DNA of 10,775 nt, taken from contig WTIV01000198.1 in the NCBI GenBank assembly GCA_011525095.1, forward strand, positions 3,493 through 14,267, written 5' to 3'. A model generated the notes under the pieces. That model saw only the letters and a program-made list of their open reading frames with translations, did no database searches and was not told the DNA's origin. Position numbers and translations under genes: made by a program. Positions 1 through 6,193 of the stretch are shown here, in pieces. This DNA is from Methanobacteriota archaeon (GTDB lineage Archaea > Thermoplasmatota > Poseidoniia > Poseidoniales > Poseidoniaceae). How positions within the stretch are numbered: position 1 is the stretch's first letter; each line of letters starts with the position of its first letter.

Positions 1-143
1 GGCGGTGTTGGTGGACCCGGTGGTCCCGCAGGCGCCCCAGTCGGTGGAGTAGGAGGTCCACTCGGAGGCATAGGAGGTCCAGATGGAGGGCCTGCTGGCG
101 GTGTTGGTGGACCAGCAGGAGGAGATGGGGGGCCAGTAGGTGG
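1..143 (-). repeat. Degenerate in-frame repeats coding P-x-G-P-P-x-P heptads
   Basis: On the minus strand, residues 284-330 of the proline-rich protein read as successive variants of P-x-G-P-P-x-P: PTGPPSP, PAGPPTP, PAGPPSG, PPMP, PSGPPTP, PTGAPAG, PPGPPTP. At the DNA level the plus strand is G-rich, with recurring ggaggtcc, ggtggacc and ggagg units. A 17-base word (ggcggtgttggtggacc) occurs identically at 1-17 and 97-113, 96 bases (32 codons) apart and so in frame. Such arrays usually change copy number by slippage or recombination, and the tail continues beyond the window. Confidence 0.85.
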
Positions 144-992
144 CAATGGTAGAGATGCTGATGCTACCTCAGGGGTCGCTACTGGTGCTGGTGTAGGGGG
201 AGTTAGTGGTGTAAGCAAATCAGCGGCTGGGGGGGACGGTCCGACAGGAGATTCTCTTACAGATGATGAACTCGGGTTGTGAGCTAATAATGGGTCTTCG
301 GTTCTTGACGGTTGAGATAGTGGTGCATCCCTTACTGGGTTTGAATTAAGGATTGGTGCATCTCGTGCATCGCTTCCAGAGGTAGAGGTTAATCCTGTAG
401 ACAACTTATCGATGTCTGCTTTGATTGTAGTTTCTCCACCTCTTGAGTTTTCAGCAGAGTATGATGTCAACACAACTTTAGATGAATCGATCATTTCGCG
501 CTCCTTGACCTTACCAAAGTCTCCGAGGCTCAAGTCAAATGCACCTGTAAACAATGAGGAGCCTATGTTGCTGGAGAGTTTTCTGCCCTGAGTTGCACTA
601 TATTCGAAATCAAATGCGAAAGGTCCGATTTTTATCTCACTTGAAGACCCAGTAAGGACAAATGTCCACTCTCCGGAATCGAGTGGAAATTCGAAGGTCC
701 AATCCCTTTGGATTCCTGGTCCAAGACTTGTAACCCCTTCTTGTGAGTGGTGCTTAGCGCCGAGATGTGTAACAACGGCAACGTCGAGACCACCCATCGG
801 AACAGGAGCCTCGTTAGTAATCGATACTTTGGCGATAACCACATCTTCATCGTCATCGTTGATGTCCATTCTGATGTCTATAACTTCGGCTTGAAGCGAG
901 CCACTACTGCCAGTTGTTGCAACACTCATTGCCTCACCAATCATGCTACTGGCGCTGCCATACTTGAATACAACCGTAGGCAGTTTACTCAT
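1..992 (-). CDS. Proline-rich repeat protein with beta-rich N-terminal region, 3' end outside window
   Basis: Reading the minus strand from the ATG at 992-990 gives 330 codons without a stop up to the left edge, so the C-terminus is missing. There is no signal peptide or membrane segment. Residues about 33-130 alternate hydrophobic and polar residues as in a beta-sandwich (VVIAKVSITNEAPVP, WTFEFPLDSGEWTFVL), reminiscent of CARDB/Ig-like folds; this is an impression, not a family assignment. An acidic run (DINDDDED, residues 43-50) lies inside it. Residues 200-280 are Ser/Pro/Ala-rich and probably disordered. From residue 284 the chain is almost pure P-x-G-P-P-x-P repeats. The start is chosen because its ATGA overlaps the stop of the RDD gene by four bases, which implies translational coupling. 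Function unknown. Co-transcription with an RDD membrane protein suggests it may act near the membrane. Polyproline runs would be expected to need aIF5A for translation. Confidence 0.85.
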   Translation of the reverse strand, partial: MSKLPTVVFKYGSASSMIGEAMSVATTGSSGSLQAEVIDIRMDINDDDEDVVIAKVSITNEAPVPMGGLDVAVVTHLGAKHHSQEGVTSLGPGIQRDWTFEFPLDSGEWTFVLTGSSSEIKIGPFAFDFEYSATQGRKLSSNIGSSLFTGAFDLSLGDFGKVKEREMIDSSKVVLTSYSAENSRGGETTIKADIDKLSTGLTSTSGSDARDAPILNSNPVRDAPLSQPSRTEDPLLAHNPSSSSVRESPVGPSPPAADLLTPLTPPTPAPVATPEVASASLPLPPTGPPSPPAGPPTPPAGPPSGPPMPPSGPPTPPTGAPAGPPGPPTP

Positions 993-1561
993 CTAAGCCC
1001 GTTACGAGTCTCAATAGGTAGTGACCAATCCACCGCTGCGACCGTGTGATTCGCTAGGTCTACAGGGCTTCTTTTGGTTTCATGCTGCCAAGTTTTGTAA
1101 ATGTCCCAAATTCCAAGGAAAACACCAACAAATGGTACGACGTACTTGACCTTGTAAGCAGCCCTTCTACCCCAATGGTCTATTCCAAGCAGACTACCAT
1201 CATCGTGCACAATAGCGATTCGCATTGCCCTTTGCCCAAGCGAGCGACCATAACTCCGGCCAGTATATTTGAAGTAAAGCCAGTAGAACGTAAGGTGAAT
1301 TGCCCAAGAACCTATCACATAGGGCGCTTGAGCGGTAATCAATAGATCAATTGCCATCAGGTAATTGAAGAAAACCATTCTAGCAAATAATGCAAGAATC
1401 AGTGTAACAAGAAATGCGTCTAGTGCAAGAGCGACCACTCTTTTCCAAACCGGGGCAATCAGCATGCCTTCAGGTGCGGTCGCAGCGACTGCTGCTTGCG
1501 CCATCGTTCCTGGCTTGTGAATGCTGACAGGAGAGTCCGCCATGCTGTTGCCTGTGGTCAT
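989..1561 (-). CDS. RDD family membrane protein
   Basis: This is a 190-residue protein with the RDD family layout. The signature R-x-x-A-x-x-x-D is R41, A44, D48 at the start of the first membrane helix (about 42-63). A second helix lies at about 80-98, followed by the family-typical GRSLGQRAMRIAIVHDDGS (residues 106-123). A third hydrophobic stretch is at about 138-155, and a short soluble tail follows. The first 35 residues are Ala/Met-rich and not conserved-looking, so the true start may be one of the internal Met codons (7, 20 or 33); a weak AGGA precedes Met20. RDD proteins are small three-helix membrane proteins, some linked to ion transport, but substrate cannot be read here. It sits 19 bases after the helicase stop, and its own stop overlaps the start of the proline-rich gene (ATGA), so the three are probably one operon. 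Confidence 0.87.
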   Translation of the reverse strand: MTTGNSMADSPVSIHKPGTMAQAAVAATAPEGMLIAPVWKRVVALALDAFLVTLILALFARMVFFNYLMAIDLLITAQAPYVIGSWAIHLTFYWLYFKYTGRSYGRSLGQRAMRIAIVHDDGSLLGIDHWGRRAAYKVKYVVPFVGVFLGIWDIYKTWQHETKRSPVDLANHTVAAVDWSLPIETRNGLR

Positions 1562-1580
1562 CCCTATGAAAGGGCTGCCT

Positions 1581-3533
1581 TCAGGAGTTTACGACATGCC
1601 ATGCCATTAGATTGGACTCTGAAATCCAATCTAGCCAACCAGCCCAAGTTGCATCGTTACGCAAGGTTCTATCATCGCCTACAACGATTAATCCTCGCCT
1701 CGCTCTGGTTAGTGCTACATTCAACCTACGATAATCAGAGAGGAAACCGACCTTCCCACTCTCATTTGCTCTTACCGTTGACAACACGATGATCTCCTTT
1801 TCGCGACCTTGATATCCATCGACAGATTTGACCTCCAAACCTTCGATTTCATCATTTAGCATGCTACGAATAAGCCTAACTTGTCCAGCATAGGGAGAAA
1901 TTACGCCAATATCTTCTGGACTCAAGTCTCCAGGAATAAGCAAGTCATTTACGACTTTGATCACAACAGCTGCCTCATCCATATTTGACCTAGAAGAACC
2001 AGCCTCCTCTTCAATTTCCGCCCCGTGTACTGGAACGAAAGAAACCGGCTTGTCCCAATCCGGCCACAAGAATCCTGCAACAGGGGGCCTGTCACTCGAT
2101 GAGCAACCGTCCTCTAAGCGATTGTCATAGAATCTTGCAGATGGGAATTCTCGGATTGTTGGATGCATCCTGTATTGTGTAGTCAACATGTGGGCAGGGA
2201 TGCCATTTGATAGCAATCTCTCGAATAATGGAATGTTCAAGCCACCATCCTCGGCAGGGCGTGAAGTAACTGTTGGAGGCAATTGCCTGTGGTCTCCAAC
2301 CAGAATCAATTGCCTTGCACCTTTCACAATTGGAACTAGTGATGAAGGTTCAGTTGCTTGGGTTGCTTCATCGATTAGGACAATAGAGAATTTTCTGTTT
2401 GCTATAGTGAAATGGCCAGCACCGATATTTGTCGTACAGAGAACTTCAGCACTTGAGAGCACGTCATCGGTTATTCGTTGCTCGATTTCTCTAATCTCTC
2501 GGTAATTTTTGCTGATGTCCTTGTGAGCCATTCCACGGTCTTTGCCTTTCAAGTCATGTAATTTTGAGCGTATTCCTTCGGTCTCTTCGCGTATGAATGC
2601 TATTTCGTCTTGCTTTGGATGTTTAGATACAATGGCATCCAATGTCGCCTCTCGCAAGTTTTCTCTGACCTTCACAGGTCTACCAAATCTAACTGCCTTA
2701 ACGCCCAATTCAAGCAAACCTTCCAGTAAATTATCAACTGCAACGTTAGATTCCGCACAGGCTAGAATTGGTCCTCTACCCATTTCGATTAAAGCCTTCA
2801 TGAGATGGACGGCAGTGTGTGTTTTTCCCGTGCCAGGCGGCCCTTGAATCATGGTTAGTCTTTGTTTAACTGCTGTTTCAATAGCGCTTTTTTGACTCTC
2901 GTCAAGCAGCATATCTTTCAGATTAACAGGTCTGATTTTTTGACCATGAATCTCTGGAGGCCTTTGCGCTGAGGCCTCCAAATCATGAGGCTGACAGAGA
3001 AGTAAATCTCTGAGAACAGTGCCGCCGTCCCCTTCTGTTGAATGAAATGAAATCAGAGCCTCATGCATTCTATCGTGAGCAACTCTGTTAGCACCTTTGT
3101 CTAATCGCCACCCACCTTTTCTGAGATCTCCCGGTTTATCCTTGGCAACAACGCGAATTCTGGAATTATTTCTGTCCAATACCACGCCTTCGACAACTTT
3201 CTCACCCCAAGGTCTTGCTCTAGATATGATCACCATATCACCATGGCCAAAGCGATGGAACGGTAATGGGCCACCTCCTCTGACTTCGAATACTAGAATT
3301 GGGTCTCCAAAGAATCTTCCAGAAGTTCTCCCTGTCAAATCAAACAAAGCTAATCCTGATGTAACCATTTTTTGCTTTGACCAGTTTTTCCACCTCTCCT
3401 GAACCTGGCTCAACTCGTCATCGAGTTCAACACCGATTAGGTTCGTGAAGCACTCAAAGTGATCTTGCGATTTTCTCCACTTTGCTTCGTGTGCGACCTT
3501 AGGGGTCTTGTTTCCACTGGGTCGTGTGTTCAT
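1581..3533 (-). CDS. SF1B DNA/RNA helicase, IGHMBP2/Upf1-like
   Basis: This is an ATP-dependent superfamily 1 helicase of the Upf1/IGHMBP2/Dna2-like branch. With the start used here (650 aa) the motifs come in order: Walker A GPPGTGKT (231-238), motif II DEATQ (388-392), motif III GDHRQLPPT (413-421), motif IV QYRMHP (453-458), motif V DGYQGREKE (572-580) and motif VI RRLNVALTRAR (602-612). The roughly 210 residues before Walker A match the beta-barrel/stalk region of this branch, and a charged coiled segment lies between motifs Ia and II. Every catalytic motif is intact. The open frame extends upstream to 3740, but that would overlap the divergent gene at 3658. Met codons at 3590, 3560 and 3533 remain; 3533 has a GGGGTGGTG-type ribosome binding site eight bases upstream. 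Likely role is nucleic-acid unwinding in repair or RNA metabolism; which one cannot be told. It appears to be the first gene of a three-gene operon. Confidence 0.93.
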   Translation of the reverse strand: MNTRPSGNKTPKVAHEAKWRKSQDHFECFTNLIGVELDDELSQVQERWKNWSKQKMVTSGLALFDLTGRTSGRFFGDPILVFEVRGGGPLPFHRFGHGDMVIISRARPWGEKVVEGVVLDRNNSRIRVVAKDKPGDLRKGGWRLDKGANRVAHDRMHEALISFHSTEGDGGTVLRDLLLCQPHDLEASAQRPPEIHGQKIRPVNLKDMLLDESQKSAIETAVKQRLTMIQGPPGTGKTHTAVHLMKALIEMGRGPILACAESNVAVDNLLEGLLELGVKAVRFGRPVKVRENLREATLDAIVSKHPKQDEIAFIREETEGIRSKLHDLKGKDRGMAHKDISKNYREIREIEQRITDDVLSSAEVLCTTNIGAGHFTIANRKFSIVLIDEATQATEPSSLVPIVKGARQLILVGDHRQLPPTVTSRPAEDGGLNIPLFERLLSNGIPAHMLTTQYRMHPTIREFPSARFYDNRLEDGCSSSDRPPVAGFLWPDWDKPVSFVPVHGAEIEEEAGSSRSNMDEAAVVIKVVNDLLIPGDLSPEDIGVISPYAGQVRLIRSMLNDEIEGLEVKSVDGYQGREKEIIVLSTVRANESGKVGFLSDYRRLNVALTRARRGLIVVGDDRTLRNDATWAGWLDWISESNLMAWHVVNS

Positions 3534-3541
3534 TCTTCGCA

Positions 3542-3553
3542 CACCACCCCTCT
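3542..3553 (-). promoter_or_regulatory. Candidate ribosome binding site deciding the helicase start
   Basis: On the minus strand GAGAGGGGTGGT ends eight bases before the ATG at 3533. It partly matches the archaeal GGAGGTGA consensus. The other in-frame Met codons, at 3590 and 3560, have no comparable site, so 3533 is preferred, though a short-leader start at 3590 is not excluded. Confidence 0.4.
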
Positions 3554-3618
3554 CGGCCATAGCAAAACCGTATAGGCGCTGGTATAGCATCTTGTCGATG
3601 GTCGAGAATAGGTGAGAC

Positions 3619-3633
3619 TTAACAATAATATGA
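3619..3633. promoter_or_regulatory. AT-rich box, candidate shared TATA element between divergent operons
   Basis: The segment ttaacaataatatga is the most AT-rich stretch between the helicase gene and the zinc-ribbon gene. Its centre is about 30 bases before the ATG at 3658, which would suit a leaderless or near-leaderless plus-strand transcript, since archaeal TATA boxes sit about 26 bases before the start point. Read on the minus strand it would start a transcript near 3600, just before the candidate helicase starts. It is not a close match to the TATA consensus, so this is inference from position and composition. Confidence 0.35.
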
Positions 3634-3657
3634 GTAGCCGAAGCCCTGCTGGTAACT

Positions 3658-4821
3658 ATGTTCAGACGCAAGTCGACCGCAGATGTTGAGGGTGAAATTT
3701 GCCCATACTGCGAGTTCGTCAATACGGCCGGTTCAATCACTTGTTCACAGTGTTATTACGAGTTAAACAAAGCACCAAGAGACCAAGGCGAGCCAATTTC
3801 TACGGAAGTCAGCAATTCAATCTTTGACGAGTTAATGTCAGATGAAGATGATTCCTGGGAAGAAGGAGATGCGTTGGACGTAGTTCTAACCTTAGACCAA
3901 GACCCACTTGAAGTAGAACAATACGAAGCTACTAATTTTGAAGCCGAGGAACCCGAAAAAATCGGATTCATGGCCTCATCATCTCCTGAAATGCATGACA
4001 CGGTCAGTCACAAGCCTGTTGATGTTAGCGCAGAAGACGTTGGAGATGAGATCAAAAATGTTCCAAAATTAGAATTTACGAAAACCGATCCGTTTGACGA
4101 AGTTCCAGAACCTGTTCATCAAGGTAAGGGGGCCTTGTTTTCGCCCTCAACCTCACCTAAAATGGATGACGATTTGCTAGGTCATGTTGGCGGTTCTGAA
4201 TTACCTTCATTACCTCCCGATGATTTGTATGAAAACAAGATTGACCTAACCGTAAAAAAGGCGCCTGCGCCAACACCGGCTACGGTTTTGCCAAATCTTC
4301 CTGACATTCCAAATACTTCAGCTCCCATCGAACAAACCAAATCAGTAAATGCTCCAATGCCTGCTGCAGAAGTAGGCCCAAGTATCATACAACCGCAGCC
4401 AGAAGTCGTAGAAGAAATATCTCAGGAAGAAAATCCTCAACCAGTTGCGTCATCTGAAGAAAGCGCAATTGGCAGCGATGTTCCGGAAAACGAACAAGAA
4501 ACAGCCCCACCAGTAAGTGATTTTGATAACAGAATTTGGCCGTGGCCTGCAGGTGAAGCATGGGATGCTAGACAGGTCCACAGAGAAGTTGTAAGCGCAC
4601 TAGAGCAGGTCAAAAGCGGAAAGAGGGATGAAGCATCTGCAACAATAGAAGCACTAGGGCCGCATCTAACTAACGAAAATGTCGATTTAATCTACCACAT
4701 TGGAATGGTTTTGAAACAACTGGATAGAACTGATGAAGTCAAATCAATGCTGGCAAAAGCTAACGCCGTAATGCCTGGCAATGAACATGTAGCATCTGCT
4801 ACCGCTCACTTGGGCGTTTAG
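3658..4821 (+). CDS. Zinc-ribbon protein with acidic linker and helical-repeat C-terminus
   Basis: This is a 387-residue soluble protein in three parts. An N-terminal zinc ribbon uses C15-x2-C18 and C29-x2-C32 (CPYCEF and CSQC). Residues about 45-290 form a strongly acidic, Pro/Ser/Glu-rich and probably disordered linker. Residues about 300-385 are predicted helical (WDARQVHREVVSALEQV and NVDLIYHIGMVLKQL), with a TPR-like pattern of paired amphipathic helices. No enzyme motif is visible and no family name can be given. The layout suggests an adaptor, with the ribbon binding a nucleic acid or protein and the helices another partner. The ATG at 3658 has no clear ribosome binding site, which fits a leaderless first gene of the five-gene plus-strand operon. 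The next start lies five bases after its stop. Confidence 0.85.
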   Translation: MFRRKSTADVEGEICPYCEFVNTAGSITCSQCYYELNKAPRDQGEPISTEVSNSIFDELMSDEDDSWEEGDALDVVLTLDQDPLEVEQYEATNFEAEEPEKIGFMASSSPEMHDTVSHKPVDVSAEDVGDEIKNVPKLEFTKTDPFDEVPEPVHQGKGALFSPSTSPKMDDDLLGHVGGSELPSLPPDDLYENKIDLTVKKAPAPTPATVLPNLPDIPNTSAPIEQTKSVNAPMPAAEVGPSIIQPQPEVVEEISQEENPQPVASSEESAIGSDVPENEQETAPPVSDFDNRIWPWPAGEAWDARQVHREVVSALEQVKSGKRDEASATIEALGPHLTNENVDLIYHIGMVLKQLDRTDEVKSMLAKANAVMPGNEHVASATAHLGV

Positions 4822-4826
4822 GGGGA

Positions 4827-5399
4827 ATGAAATTGGAAACGCCGGAACTTGCGGTAAATGAACAAGTTATCCTCCGTCCAATCAATCGAAGGATTCTTCC
4901 CGAGGTGATGAAAGCATACCTTGAAGACCCTGATTCGGCAAAGGCGGCTCTCCCTTGGTTAAAGGACGGAGAGGAAGCTCGCAGCCAAATTGCAGATTTG
5001 ATGATTGATTTGGAATTACATCGCAACGGGGATTCAATTCATTTTTGGGCAATCCATTCGATGGAAGACAATTCATTTGTTGGAATGATTGGATTGGGTG
5101 ATGAGTTACAATTAGCAGCCTCAGCATACAACTTAGGTTACTGGGTCAAGAAGAGTTGGAGAAACAGGGGGATTGCAAAATCTTGTGTAGATGCAATCTT
5201 TGATTGGCAGACGCAAAGAAGTGAGCAATCATTGATTGAAATCACAGTACATCCACACAACGAAGCGGGTTTAGCCACTTGCAAGTCGATTTGTCAAAAG
5301 TGGAAAGGTATGGCGATTGAGGGTTTCGTTCCAATTGAAATCGACAATCGAACAATCCCACACGTGCTTCACTTGATTCAATTAAACCGTGGTGATTAG
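4827..5399 (+). CDS. GNAT family N-acetyltransferase, RimJ/RimL-like
   Basis: At 190 residues this is the usual length for a single-domain GNAT of the Acetyltransf_3 (RimJ/RimL) type. It begins with the typical strand VILRPI (14-19). The core strand FVGMIGLG (84-91) and GYWVKKSWRNRGIA (104-117) carry the acetyl-CoA pyrophosphate loop R112-x-x-G115-x-A117. The strand IEITVHPHNEAG (137-148) follows, where many relatives have an N-x-x-S pattern. Substrate could be a protein N-terminus, an amino sugar or another amine. The gene starts five bases after the previous stop and ends exactly one base before the next ATG (TAG then ATG). Position beside a deacetylase and a membrane glycosyltransferase makes an amino-sugar substrate attractive, but that is inference. 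Confidence 0.88.
   Translation: MKLETPELAVNEQVILRPINRRILPEVMKAYLEDPDSAKAALPWLKDGEEARSQIADLMIDLELHRNGDSIHFWAIHSMEDNSFVGMIGLGDELQLAASAYNLGYWVKKSWRNRGIAKSCVDAIFDWQTQRSEQSLIEITVHPHNEAGLATCKSICQKWKGMAIEGFVPIEIDNRTIPHVLHLIQLNRGD
5391..5396 (+). promoter_or_regulatory. Ribosome binding site of the deacetylase inside the GNAT gene
   Basis: The bases ggtgat match the centre of the archaeal GGAGGTGATC site and sit three bases before the ATG at 5400, within the last codons of the GNAT gene. The upstream stop and this start abut, so translation of the two is probably coupled. The spacing is shorter than usual. Confidence 0.4.
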
Positions 5400-6155
5400 A
5401 TGAAACCGGTTTGGTTGACCGTCGACTCAGACGACCTCCGTCACACACCTAAATCACAAGGCCATCCTACAAGGTCAAAGGGCGTAATTCATGAAGGGAC
5501 ATCTGAAGAAATGCTAGTGGCGATGGGAAATTTTCGTGACTGGCTAGATAGAACCCAAGTATCTCTAACGATTTTCGTCATCGCTGACCAACTTGACGAC
5601 CCTATATTCAAGGAATGGTTGCAAGATTTGCTCAAGGCTCATCCTCAGGTTACCGTTGGATGTCATGGATTGACTCATCGCTGTTGGTCAGCTTATCCCG
5701 AAGACCCAGAAGGTCTTCTCAAAGCCCTAGTCGAAGCGGATGTCAAATTACATGATTTTGCCAAGGATGCATGGAGGCCTTGGTTCAGAGCACCAGCAGG
5801 ATATATCGCCCCGTGGATGGCTCCAGTAATTGCAAAGGCAGGGTTTGAACTTGATAGCAGCGTAAACCCATCATGGCTTGTGAGAAAGAAGGCGGGGCCT
5901 TGGAAGGATTGGCCTGCGGTAGAAAAAGCGTTGAAGGATTCTGGTCTAGTAAGTCGCCCTTGGTTGTGTAGATATTCCCTTCCAACTTGTGGCCCGGCCC
6001 TTTCGCTTCCGTTTCTTGCTTGGAATGCAAGAAAGGCTTGGTCTGAGTTAGGTCCCTTCGTCTATCCAGACGAGGCTGAGGTTACAGTTTACTGGCATAT
6101 CCTTGACCACGCTAGGAAAAACGGTCATTGGAAACCACCTCTAATGATAGAATGA
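5400..6155 (+). CDS. Polysaccharide deacetylase-like protein (NodB/CE4 fold)
   Basis: A 251-residue protein with the ordered motifs of the CE4/NodB fold. Motif 1 is TVDSDD (7-12), in the D-x-D/E variant, with D9 as the likely base and D11 or D12 as metal ligand. Motif 2 is HGLTH, H89 and H93, metal ligands. Motif 3 is FRAPAGY, R130-P132-G134. A late YWHILDH (231-237) has H233 as the likely catalytic histidine. These enzymes remove acyl groups, usually from N-acetylated sugars, using a divalent metal. No signal peptide or membrane helix is visible, so it would work in the cytoplasm, perhaps on a nucleotide- or lipid-linked sugar, unlike secreted cell-wall deacetylases. It abuts the GNAT gene upstream and its TGA overlaps a possible ATG of the next gene. 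Substrate unknown. Confidence 0.88.
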   Translation: MKPVWLTVDSDDLRHTPKSQGHPTRSKGVIHEGTSEEMLVAMGNFRDWLDRTQVSLTIFVIADQLDDPIFKEWLQDLLKAHPQVTVGCHGLTHRCWSAYPEDPEGLLKALVEADVKLHDFAKDAWRPWFRAPAGYIAPWMAPVIAKAGFELDSSVNPSWLVRKKAGPWKDWPAVEKALKDSGLVSRPWLCRYSLPTCGPALSLPFLAWNARKAWSELGPFVYPDEAEVTVYWHILDHARKNGHWKPPLMIE

Positions 6156-6183
6156 ATCCAAAGGCCTCAAGTCTAATTCACCG

Positions 6184-6189
6184 TAGGAG
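6184..6189 (+). promoter_or_regulatory. Candidate ribosome binding site for the membrane glycosyltransferase
   Basis: The bases taggag lie four bases before the ATG at 6194. This supports that Met over the in-frame ones at 6128 (28-base overlap with the deacetylase) and 6152 (ATGA overlap, no clear ribosome binding site). Confidence 0.4.
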
Positions 6190-6193
6190 TGTC

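Noticed and set aside
1..250. CRISPR array or non-coding satellite in the G-rich repeats
   Set aside because: Spacing is irregular, there are no unique spacers, and the minus strand reads as continuous protein with codon-phased repeats.
632..856. Minus-strand frame of 74 residues
   Set aside because: It is out of frame with, and wholly inside, the proline-rich gene that reads openly through the region.
747..1345. Plus-strand open frames at 747-1049 and 1082-1345
   Set aside because: They lie opposite the proline-rich and RDD genes, have no family-like sequence and no ribosome binding site. They are shadows of the minus-strand genes.
1581..3533. Helicase as part of a known defence system
   Set aside because: No nuclease, DUF or toxin partner typical of helicase-based defence lies beside it; the motifs fit the housekeeping IGHMBP2/Upf1-like branch.
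6128..6193. Upstream Met codons of the membrane glycosyltransferase
   Set aside because: The 6128 start overlaps the deacetylase by 28 bases and adds a polar, unhelpful leader. The 6152 ATGA overlap is possible and was kept only as an alternative.
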